A stretch of DNA of 8,402 nt, taken from NCBI GenBank assembly GCA_900756575.1, contig CAAEKQ010000024.1, forward strand, positions 1 through 8,402, read 5' to 3'. The notes under the pieces were generated by a model, which was given only the letters and a program-made list of their open reading frames with translations, was not told the origin of the DNA and did no database searches. This document shows positions 1 to 6,195 of the stretch, in pieces. This stretch comes from an uncultured Oscillospiraceae bacterium (lineage in GTDB: Bacteria; Bacillota; Clostridia; Oscillospirales; Oscillospiraceae). Numbering within the stretch: position 1 is the stretch's first letter; each line of letters begins with the position of its first letter. The position numbers were made by a program, and so were the translations under genes.

Positions 1-376
1 CTTCAGCGGCGGCGGTTTCCGGCGTACTGCTGGCAGCGGTATTCCCAAGGGGCGTACCGATGTACTTTCCGGCGGCAATGACCACCAGCGCCAGCACTGC
101 GGCCACCAGGGTAAAGCGCATCCGCTTCAGCGTGGCTTTGGGGCTGTGGCGCACCTTTTCCTGATGGATCTGGGTCATGACGCTGTGGGCCAGACCCGTG
201 GGCGGCTCCACCTCGGCTTCGTTGATGGCTGCCTGGATGTCCCGGTAGGACTGATACAGGCTGCGGCATTTGGGGCAGACGGCAAGATGCGCCTGAAGTG
301 CCTGTTCTTCTTCCGGCGTGAGCAGTCCGTCGATGCTCAGGTTCATATCTGCAATGTAGTCTTCACAGGTCTTCAA
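1..376 (-). CDS. Zinc-finger (ZAS/zf-HC2) transmembrane anti-sigma factor, C-terminus cut off by window edge
   Basis: Reading down from a TTG at 376-374 gives an uninterrupted 125-residue frame that leaves the window. It opens with a zf-HC2 signature: Cys4, an IDGLLTPEE stretch (15-23) and then His30-x3-Cys34-x2-Cys37, the zinc-binding set of ZAS anti-sigma factors. A basic stretch (K80, K84, R85, R87) precedes one hydrophobic segment at about 88-102, followed by Gly/Thr/Ser/Ala-rich sequence, as expected for an extracytoplasmic portion. In this family the cytosolic zinc domain binds and inhibits the partner ECF sigma factor, and the membrane and outer part senses the signal; that role is inferred here from family and position. 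The start is supported by GGAGG at 386-390, nine bases upstream, and by overlap with the sigma stop codon (TTGA). The alternative is the in-frame ATG at 346-344 (residue 11), but that would lose Cys4. The sensory domain lies outside the window, so the signal is unknown. Confidence 0.88.
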   Translation of the reverse strand, partial: MKTCEDYIADMNLSIDGLLTPEEEQALQAHLAVCPKCRSLYQSYRDIQAAINEAEVEPPTGLAHSVMTQIHQEKVRHSPKATLKRMRFTLVAAVLALVVIAAGKYIGTPLGNTAASSTPETAAAE

Positions 377-984
377 GATCGCATTCCTCCCTTCCCTTTT
401 CTCGACGATGAACCTTCAAAAAAGTTCCCGTCCAAACTCCGTCGAATTTTTTCTCGGGCACGGGAAATGCGGGATTTCACGGTGCCCGGCTGTAATTGCA
501 GGGCATCGCCGATCTCCTGATAGCTCATGTCCTCGATGGCGCGCATAGAGAGAATCAGACGATCCTGATCCGGCAGCCGGTTCATGGCCTCCCGAACGGC
601 TTCGTGATCCTGGGCCTTTTCCGCCAACACCGCAGGATCGGTAGAATAGTCCGCAATCTGGCGCTCCAGCGGCTTATCCTCGTCCTCCCGATCCAGATCA
701 GTCATGGTGATGACGTTTTGCCTTTTTTTCTTTCTCAAATGGTCGATGCAGGTATTGGAGGCAATGCGCATGAGCCAGGTTTTAAATTTGCTCTCTCCAT
801 GGAACATGGAAATGGCATGCCATGCTTTGATGAACGTATCCTGGGAGAGGTCAAAGGCCTCGTCCCGGTCCCCGCACATCCGAAGGCACAGGTTATAAAC
901 CGGCTTTTCATAGGCATTCACCAGCTGCTCAAAGGCGTCCTCGTTCCCCTGACCTGCCCGGCGAATCAGTTCCTGTTCGTCCAA
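373..984 (-). CDS. ECF-family RNA polymerase sigma factor
   Basis: This is a 203-residue group 4 (ECF) sigma-70 factor, which directs RNA polymerase to a small regulon when released from its anti-sigma partner. Region 2 spans about residues 7-90 and includes the core-binding/-10 recognition stretch around DLSQDTFIKAWHAI (45-58) and KTWLMRIASNTCIDHLRKKK (68-87). A charged linker (91-127) leads to region 4 (128-184), with a LPDQDRLI motif and a helix-turn-helix around YQEIGDALQLQPGTVKSR (155-172), which recognises the -35 element. Regions 1 and 3 are absent, as usual for ECF factors. The start is TTG at 984-982: it has GAGGTGA seven bases upstream, a stop codon lies in frame just above, and the next Met (residue 36) would remove part of region 2. 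The dus stop codon lies 4 nt upstream, and the anti-sigma gene overlaps its end. The short basic Ser/Gly-rich tail (190-203) is encoded by the purine-rich stretch that forms the next ribosome binding site. ECF subgroup and regulon cannot be told from this window. Confidence 0.93.
   Translation of the reverse strand: MDEQELIRRAGQGNEDAFEQLVNAYEKPVYNLCLRMCGDRDEAFDLSQDTFIKAWHAISMFHGESKFKTWLMRIASNTCIDHLRKKKRQNVITMTDLDREDEDKPLERQIADYSTDPAVLAEKAQDHEAVREAMNRLPDQDRLILSMRAIEDMSYQEIGDALQLQPGTVKSRISRAREKIRRSLDGNFFEGSSSRKGKGGMRS
386..390 (-). promoter_or_regulatory. Ribosome binding site deciding the anti-sigma TTG start
   Basis: A GGAGG core sits inside the last codons of the sigma gene, nine bases before TTG at 376. 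The ATG between them (384-382) is in the sigma frame (Met-Arg-Ser-stop), so it cannot start the anti-sigma protein. This supports TTG as the initiation codon and coupled translation with the sigma factor. Confidence 0.7.
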
Positions 985-988
985 ATTC

Positions 989-995
989 TCACCTC
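989..995 (-). promoter_or_regulatory. Ribosome binding site of the sigma gene, overlapping the dus stop codon
   Basis: GAGGTGA covers the last codons and the TGA stop (991-989) of the dus gene, with seven bases between GAGG and the TTG start of the sigma gene. A terminating ribosome sits on the next initiation site, so coupled translation is likely. Confidence 0.65.
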
Positions 996-1936
996 AAATC
1001 CCGTTTGATTCGTTTCACGACCGTGTAAACTTCCTCTTTGGTGGACACCTGGGAGATGTCCTTTTTATAAAAGCTGGCGTGGGGCACCCCATGGAGATAC
1101 CAGCAAAGGTGCTTTCTTGCCTCAAGACAGGCGATGTGCTCGCCCTTGTCCTCCAGCGCAATTTCAAACTGCCTGAGGGCCGTGTCCATCCGCTGGCTCA
1201 ACGGCGGGCGCTGGGGAATGTCCCTTCCATCCAGTGCCGCACGGATCATGGAGAATAGATAAGGATCGCCAAACGCCGCCCGGCCGATCATCACGCCGTC
1301 CGCCCCGGTATACCGGAGAATGTGCAGCGCCGCTTCCGGAGAATCCACGTCGCCGTTGGCATAGACGGGAATGCCGACCGCCTGCTTTACGTCCCGAATG
1401 CAGTCCCAATCGGCCCGCCCCGTGTAGAGCTGTACCCGGGTGCGGCCATGAACTGTCACCGCAGAAGCCCCGGCCTTTTCGACCATCCGGCTCAGCTCCA
1501 CGCAGTTCACATGGCTCTTGTCCCAGCCCTTCCGCATCTTGACCGTTACCGGCACCGGAACGGCTTCCACCACGGCCCGAACAATATCCGCAGCCAGCTC
1601 AGGCGTTTTCATCAATCCAGCCCCGTCTCCCGCGCCGGAGATTTTCGGCATGGGACAGCCCATATTGATGTCGATGAAGTCGCAGCCCGACAGTTCCAGG
1701 GTCAGTTTCGCAGCCTTCGCCATAAATTCGGGATCGTTGCCAAAAATCTGTGCGCCGCAAACACCCGTTGGGGTCTTGCGCAGAAGCTTGACGGTTTTTT
1801 TATCGTCATAGCACAGGGCTCGGGAGGACACCATCTCCGTAACGGTGACATCCGCGCCCATTTCCGCCGCAATGGTGCGATAGGCATAATCCGTAACGCC
1901 CGCCATGGGCGCAAGAATCAGTTTTGGTGTTGACAT
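989..1936 (-). CDS. dusB: tRNA-dihydrouridine synthase (DusB type)
   Basis: This is a 315-residue FMN-dependent enzyme that reduces specific uridines of tRNA to dihydrouridine with NAD(P)H. The TIM-barrel domain opens with LAPMAGVTDYAYR (8-20), the usual FMN-binding start. The catalytic Cys94 sits in INMGCPMPK (90-98). Lys133 in VKMRKGW and His163 in VHGRTR are the expected FMN/substrate contacts, and NGD (194-196) plus GVMIGRAAFGDP (214-225) form the phosphate-binding end. The C-terminal part (about 245-315) matches the small helical tRNA-binding domain in position and includes a KHLCWYLHG stretch. Length is normal for the family. The ATG at 1936 has AAAGGGG nine bases upstream. It is the first gene after the 51-bp gap and lies directly ahead of the sigma gene, with which it is probably cotranscribed. 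Firmicute Dus proteins are commonly annotated DusB; which uridine is modified cannot be read from the sequence. Confidence 0.95.
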   Translation of the reverse strand: MSTPKLILAPMAGVTDYAYRTIAAEMGADVTVTEMVSSRALCYDDKKTVKLLRKTPTGVCGAQIFGNDPEFMAKAAKLTLELSGCDFIDINMGCPMPKISGAGDGAGLMKTPELAADIVRAVVEAVPVPVTVKMRKGWDKSHVNCVELSRMVEKAGASAVTVHGRTRVQLYTGRADWDCIRDVKQAVGIPVYANGDVDSPEAALHILRYTGADGVMIGRAAFGDPYLFSMIRAALDGRDIPQRPPLSQRMDTALRQFEIALEDKGEHIACLEARKHLCWYLHGVPHASFYKKDISQVSTKEEVYTVVKRIKRDLR

Positions 1937-1945
1937 TGGGTAATT

Positions 1946-1953
1946 CCCCTTTC
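1946..1953 (-). promoter_or_regulatory. Ribosome binding site of dusB
   Basis: GAAAGGGG ends nine bases before the ATG at 1936. It could pair weakly: its GGG and the CCC just before the start codon can form a 3-bp stem around AATTA, which is too short to assume regulation. Confidence 0.55.
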
Positions 1954-1960
1954 TGCCCGC

Positions 1961-1972
1961 TATGATATCATA
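1961..1972 (-). promoter_or_regulatory. Perfect 12-nt palindrome with an extended -10-like promoter in the only intergenic gap
   Basis: TATGATATCATA is identical to its own reverse complement. On the minus strand bases 1970-1962 read TGATATCAT, a TGn plus a 5-of-6 match to TATAAT, which fits an extended -10 element and would place a transcript start roughly 20 nt before the dusB ATG. There is no good -35 hexamer (TAGCAT at the 17-nt spacing). An overlapping TATGAT is a second possible -10. The palindrome could also bind a dimeric regulator. A promoter here would let dusB, sigma and anti-sigma be expressed separately from addAB. This rests on motif resemblance only. Confidence 0.33.
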
Positions 1973-1987
1973 CCCGGCGGAAAAATG

Positions 1988-2650
1988 CTAGGCCAGGATT
2001 GACTGTCCCTTGAGCACCGGGATCACATCCAGCAGGGTTTCGCCCCGGGCATAGAGCAAGGATTGGGTCTCCTCATCCGGGGGCCAAAGGTCGGGGATCA
2101 TCATGGGCAGGCATCCCGCTTTGTAGGCCGCCAGAATTCCATGGGGCGAATCCTCCAGCACGAGGCAGGTTTCGGGCGGAAGATGGAGGATTTCTGCGGC
2201 TCGGAGGAAAATCTCCGGATCGGGCTTCCCCTTCTCTACCATATCGCCGGTGACCAGCCCATGGAGCCGAGACAGCACGCCAATTTGCCGGAGCTTTGAC
2301 CGAGCCCCTTCCCCACGGCTGGAGGTGGCTACGGCATAGGGAATTTTCTCCTGATCAAGGTAATCCAGCAGCTTATACAGCCCGGGCTTTACGGGGATGC
2401 CCTGGGCCTGACAATAGGTCTCCGAGCGCTTTCCCACCTCGCCCAGCACGGAGAGATAGTCAAACCCCTCCCCCAGCGTCGCTTTTATGTACGCACGCAT
2501 TTTGCCGTGATCCATGCCGATGCAGCGTGTGACCACGTCCCGGTGTTCCTCCATCCCCCTTTCCCGGAGAATCTGGCACCAGAGGTCGATATACAGCCGC
2601 TCGGTGTCGGTCATCAGGCCGTCCATATCAAAAATAACGCCGGAAATCAC
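1988..2650 (-). CDS. HAD-superfamily phosphatase, beta-phosphoglucomutase-like subfamily (IA)
   Basis: A 220-residue cytosolic hydrolase with all four HAD motifs. Motif I is FDMDG (7-11), with nucleophile Asp8 and acid/base Asp10. Motif II is VATSS (107-111), Ser/Thr at 109-110. Motif III Lys142 lies in KGKPDPEIF, and motif IV is LEDSPHG with Glu166-Asp167. Residues about 15-85 form the helical C1 cap between motifs I and II. The order and the GKPxP and EDSxxG patterns fit the beta-phosphoglucomutase/phosphoglycolate phosphatase-like group, acting on a small phosphorylated metabolite, but the substrate cannot be predicted. The GTG start at 2650-2648 is supported by AAAGGAGGT seven bases upstream and overlaps the addA stop by 4 nt (GTGA). 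It is therefore probably cotranscribed and coupled with addA, though no mechanistic link to recombination is evident. The TAG stop is followed by the 51-bp gap. Confidence 0.92.
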   Translation of the reverse strand: MISGVIFDMDGLMTDTERLYIDLWCQILRERGMEEHRDVVTRCIGMDHGKMRAYIKATLGEGFDYLSVLGEVGKRSETYCQAQGIPVKPGLYKLLDYLDQEKIPYAVATSSRGEGARSKLRQIGVLSRLHGLVTGDMVEKGKPDPEIFLRAAEILHLPPETCLVLEDSPHGILAAYKAGCLPMMIPDLWPPDEETQSLLYARGETLLDVIPVLKGQSILA

Positions 2651-5600
2651 AAAATGACCTCCTTTCCGGGTTTCAGAAAATAGAGCACCGTTTGCTTCAC
2701 GGGTTTGCCGAAAATCCGGGCCAATGCGTCCCGATAGGTCTCCAGCTGGCCGCGATAATTCTGTGCCCGGGCCTCGGTCTGCTCTGGGGAGACACGATCC
2801 GTTTTGAAGTCGATAACGGTGATGCCGTCGTCCTCCAAAATGGCCGCATCCACCACACCCTGGAGCAGTACCTGCTCATTTTCAAGACCGGGATAGATGC
2901 GTTCCGCGTCCGTCAACAGCGAGAATTTGAACTCCCGCAACAGCTCTTTCGCCGACAGCATCCGCTTCCCAAGAGGACTGGTAAACAGCCCGGTGATTTC
3001 CTCGGGCCGAACCGCCTGGGCCTGGGCTTCCGTAAGGAATTCCTCGTCCACCATCCGATCCAGCTCGGAAATCACACCGTCCTGGGTGGTCAGGGCGGTG
3101 AAATTGGCGTATTGCAGGAATTGATGGGCTGCGGTGCCCTGCTCCGTGGGAGAAAGGCCCTTGCGCTCCAAAATGAATTCCGGTCGGCTGAGCCTCGGCA
3201 TCCTTCTGGGGGCGGCGGCGTCCTCCTGGGCTTCCTGATCCTTGGCGCGTCCCTTGAGCTCGGTAGCCGTGACCTTCGAGGGCGTTTGTGCCGCAGTCAG
3301 ATAGGGATACTGCCACTCCATGGCCGTCACCAGCTGTTCGGGGGACGGTACCGGGACGGATGCCTTGACCGTCTGCTCCGTTTTTGGCACATAGCGGGCC
3401 TCGGGCACGGTCTCCAGCATTTCATAGGTGATCTGCCAGGGATGATCCGACATGGTCAGCTGGCATTGGGGCCTGCCGCAAATTGCGAACAGCTCCCCTG
3501 CCTCAATCCGGGACAGCGCCGATAGCAGCACCCACTCCCCTGGACTTTTTGCATCACGAGCGGCCCACTGTTCCGCAGGACAGCCAACGCCCGGCAGCAG
3601 CTTTGAAAGCGTTCCGACTAACCCCTCCTCGCAGCAGGACATGAATAAATAGTCCTTGGGCCGGGTCATGGCCACATAGAGCACCCGCATCTCCTCGGCG
3701 GTGAGCTGACTGCGCTTTTTGACATCCAGCGCCTGATAGCATAGACCAGGATAGCGAATGCGGCGCTCCGGGTCGATGATTTTTGCGCCGATGCCAAGAT
3801 CCCCATCCAGCAGAACCGAGGACTTCAGCTCCTCAAAATTAAATTTCCGGGTCAGGTCGCAGAGAAACACAATGGGATATTCCAGACCCTTGGACTTATG
3901 AATGGTGGTAAGGGTAACGCCCTCCTGACTGCCGGGGTCGCCCTCGGTGCCGGACTGCTCCAGCCGATCCAGCGTTCGAATCAGCTCATAGAGATAGAGA
4001 TAGCTGCCCCCGGCGGTCTCCCGAGCAATGTCATAGATGCGCAGAAGATTGGCACGGCGGCGCTGCCCCTGTTCCATGGCACTGTAGGCACCCAGCAGAC
4101 CGGTATCCTCTAGCAGCGCCCAAACCAGCTCATCGGCAGAGGTTTCGGCGGCTTTTTTGCGCAGGGATTCCAGAGAATTCAGAGTTTGGACGCACCAATC
4201 CTCGCGGCATTCGGTCATGGCATCGTAGAATCTCGGCTGACGGCTGGATGCGCGCACCATGCCCAGCTGATCGTTGCTAATCCGATAGAGGGGACTGCAA
4301 AGCACCGCCAGCAGCGGGATATCCTGATGGGGATTGTCCAGCACCCGCAGCAGATTCAGCAGCACCTGCACCTCCGGAGTCTCAAACAGATTTCCTCCCG
4401 CATCTCCCGCCACGGGAATACCCGCCCGCAGCAGCGCCTTCTGATAAATGTTCATGGATGTGCGCGCCCGGAATAAAATGGCAATATCCTTGGGCTGGGC
4501 GGCACGAATGGTGTCCCCATCCCGCACGGTCAGGCAGGAATCCAGCAGAGCGACGATTTTATGGGCTGCCCACGCGGCTTCCTTTTCGGCTTTTTTCCAG
4601 TCTTCCTGGTCGCTGTCCTCAGCGGAACCGGAGGACTTTTTCGGAAGATCCAGCAGAGAAAGGCTCACATGGACGCTCCCGTCCTTGGGATACTCCGGAA
4701 GCCCGGGATACAGACTTTCGTCGGGCCCGTAGCTGAGCTCCCCCACCTCGGGACTCATGATGCAGGAGAACGTATGATTCACCGCCTCGAGGATTTCGGG
4801 CCGGGAACGGAAGTTCTTCGACAAAATCAGCTTGCGTGGCTCACTTGCTGCGGCCTGATCGGCGGGCGCATAGCTCCGGTATTTCTCCAGAAACAGCGCC
4901 GGTTCCGCCTGACGGAAGCCATAGATGGACTGCTTTACGTCGCCCACCAAAAAACGGTTTTCGTCCTGTCCTCGGACAATGGCAGTATAAATGAGCTCCT
5001 GCACCCGGTTGGAGTCCTGATACTCGTCCACCATGATCTCCGCATACCGCTGGGAGACCTCCTTCGCCACATCCGTGGGCCGTCCCTGGCTGTCTACCAG
5101 CAGGCGAATGGCCAGATGCTCCTGATCGGAGAAGTCCAGAAGGTTCTTCCGGCGCTTTTCAGCGGAGAATTTCCGTTCCAATTCCGATGCCAGATCGCAC
5201 AGGGCATGGAGTGCCGGGGCCATTTGGTTCTGCTCGGAAAGAAGTTCTGCGCCCGGGCGAGAGAACAGCGTAGCCATGGTCTCCAGCTGCTTTTTCATAT
5301 CCTTACGAACCGCCTGAATGGCCTTGAGCTTCTCAGGCTCCGGGTGTTTTTGTACCACCAGCCGGGGATATTCCAGCTCCAGCAGCGGCGCAATTTGATC
5401 CCACGGGCCGTCCAGCGCCTGAACGATTGTTTCCAGAGAACGCTTCTGATTTTCATAGGCCGGGAGGAACTTTTTCATGAGCTTCTCGTCGCCCTGCATT
5501 TGCTGGGTGGCCCAGATATGCCGCTCAATGAGCCAGCCAAGGCGCTGACGGGCATTGTCTAAGAGAATTCTGCCGAACACGGTATTTCCGGGTTCCTGGG

Positions 5601-6195
5601 CTTCCTCCAGCTCCAGGGTCAGATTCCGCAGCCACTGCTGTGGATTGGGCTGGGTCAGCATCCGCTCAAACAGCGCTCGCACCAGCTTTTCCAGGTCGCT
5701 GTCAGACCGTCCTGCGCCCAGAGTGTCGGAAAGCTGCCGGAACGCCGGGGTGATATCGGCATAGTGCGCCTCCAGCATATCCGAGAGAATCCGGGTGAGC
5801 ATTTCCTCTTTCCGGGCGTCCTCCAGCATGCTATAGTCCGGCGGCACCTCTAACAGATAGCCATACTGCCGAATCAGTGCACCGCAGAAGGCGTGGACTG
5901 TTGAAATCTGCGCCAAATGCATCAAATTCAGCTGGCGGCGGAGATGGCGGTTATCCGGCTCTGCAGCCAACGCTTTGCTCAGGGCCACGGAGATTTTACT
6001 GCGCAGTTCTGCGGCGGCGGCGTTGGTAAAGGTGATAATCAGAAATTCGTGGATGTTCTTCCCTTCCCGGCGGATCCGCTCCACCACACGATCCACCAGC
6101 ACCTTGGTCTTGCCGGAACCGGCGGCTGCGGATACCAGCAGCGTACCGCCGCGATTTTCCACCACGGCTCGCTGCTGGGGTGTCAGTTCAGCCAT
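2647..6195 (-). CDS. addA: AddA, ATP-dependent helicase/nuclease subunit A
   Basis: AddA is the UvrD-like SF1A 3'-5' motor and nuclease of AddAB, which unwinds and degrades DNA ends for RecA loading. Counting from the ATG at 6195 (1182 residues), the helicase motifs appear in order: Walker A SAAAGSGKT (22-30, Lys29), motif Ia ITFTNAAAAELR (54-65), motif II VDEYQD (389-394), motif III GDVKQSIYGFRQ (418-429), motif IV LSKNFRSR (458-465), motif V TTIHKSKGLEYP (763-774) and motif VI VLYVAMTRPKDYL (838-850). The C-terminal RecB-type nuclease keeps His1024, Asp1116 (GVVDA), Asp1129 and Lys1131 (IDFKTD), and Gln1150/Tyr1154 (QLETY), so it looks active. Length is close to other Firmicute AddA proteins (about 1200). 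Two starts are possible: the ATG at 6204 abuts AAAGGAG with no spacer, while the ATG at 6195 is nine bases away, so I prefer 6195. Its ATGGCTGA overlaps the addB stop by 8 nt, indicating coupled synthesis of the two subunits. Confidence 0.97.
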   Translation of the reverse strand: MAELTPQQRAVVENRGGTLLVSAAAGSGKTKVLVDRVVERIRREGKNIHEFLIITFTNAAAAELRSKISVALSKALAAEPDNRHLRRQLNLMHLAQISTVHAFCGALIRQYGYLLEVPPDYSMLEDARKEEMLTRILSDMLEAHYADITPAFRQLSDTLGAGRSDSDLEKLVRALFERMLTQPNPQQWLRNLTLELEEAQEPGNTVFGRILLDNARQRLGWLIERHIWATQQMQGDEKLMKKFLPAYENQKRSLETIVQALDGPWDQIAPLLELEYPRLVVQKHPEPEKLKAIQAVRKDMKKQLETMATLFSRPGAELLSEQNQMAPALHALCDLASELERKFSAEKRRKNLLDFSDQEHLAIRLLVDSQGRPTDVAKEVSQRYAEIMVDEYQDSNRVQELIYTAIVRGQDENRFLVGDVKQSIYGFRQAEPALFLEKYRSYAPADQAAASEPRKLILSKNFRSRPEILEAVNHTFSCIMSPEVGELSYGPDESLYPGLPEYPKDGSVHVSLSLLDLPKKSSGSAEDSDQEDWKKAEKEAAWAAHKIVALLDSCLTVRDGDTIRAAQPKDIAILFRARTSMNIYQKALLRAGIPVAGDAGGNLFETPEVQVLLNLLRVLDNPHQDIPLLAVLCSPLYRISNDQLGMVRASSRQPRFYDAMTECREDWCVQTLNSLESLRKKAAETSADELVWALLEDTGLLGAYSAMEQGQRRRANLLRIYDIARETAGGSYLYLYELIRTLDRLEQSGTEGDPGSQEGVTLTTIHKSKGLEYPIVFLCDLTRKFNFEELKSSVLLDGDLGIGAKIIDPERRIRYPGLCYQALDVKKRSQLTAEEMRVLYVAMTRPKDYLFMSCCEEGLVGTLSKLLPGVGCPAEQWAARDAKSPGEWVLLSALSRIEAGELFAICGRPQCQLTMSDHPWQITYEMLETVPEARYVPKTEQTVKASVPVPSPEQLVTAMEWQYPYLTAAQTPSKVTATELKGRAKDQEAQEDAAAPRRMPRLSRPEFILERKGLSPTEQGTAAHQFLQYANFTALTTQDGVISELDRMVDEEFLTEAQAQAVRPEEITGLFTSPLGKRMLSAKELLREFKFSLLTDAERIYPGLENEQVLLQGVVDAAILEDDGITVIDFKTDRVSPEQTEARAQNYRGQLETYRDALARIFGKPVKQTVLYFLKPGKEVIL
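2657..2665 (-). promoter_or_regulatory. Strong ribosome binding site of the HAD phosphatase gene inside the addA 3' end
   Basis: AAAGGAGGT is a near-perfect match to the anti-Shine-Dalgarno sequence. It lies seven bases (counting from GGAGG) before the GTG start and encodes part of the Gly-Lys-Glu-Val end of AddA. It settles GTG as the start and indicates efficient reinitiation. Confidence 0.75.

Noticed and set aside
3..269. Minus-strand 88-codon frame at the window edge
   Set aside because: It lies in another frame of the anti-sigma gene. The frame from TTG 376 carries the zinc finger and membrane segment; this one is a low-complexity out-of-frame translation.
146..520. Plus-strand frame spanning the anti-sigma/sigma junction
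   Set aside because: It runs antisense to two genes with clear motifs (ZAS zinc finger and sigma region 4) and its translation resembles no family I recognise.
1012..1017. TGAAAC on the minus strand, resembling an ECF -35 element upstream of the sigma gene
   Set aside because: No CGTC/CGTA-like -10 follows at 15-17 nt, it lies inside the dusB coding sequence, and a transcript from it would begin about at the TTG start with no room for the ribosome binding site.
1955..1987. Possible intrinsic terminator between the HAD gene and dusB
   Set aside because: The T-run (minus-strand TTTTT, 1985-1981) comes before, not after, the only inverted repeat, and the stem is broken by a bulge. It does not have terminator form.
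4561..5562. A 333-codon open frame on the plus strand inside addA
   Set aside because: It is antisense to motif-bearing AddA coding sequence, has no recognisable domain, and long antisense frames are expected in GC-rich genes. The same applies to the plus-strand frames at 2692-3525, 6251-7201, 1322-1933 and 496-1008.
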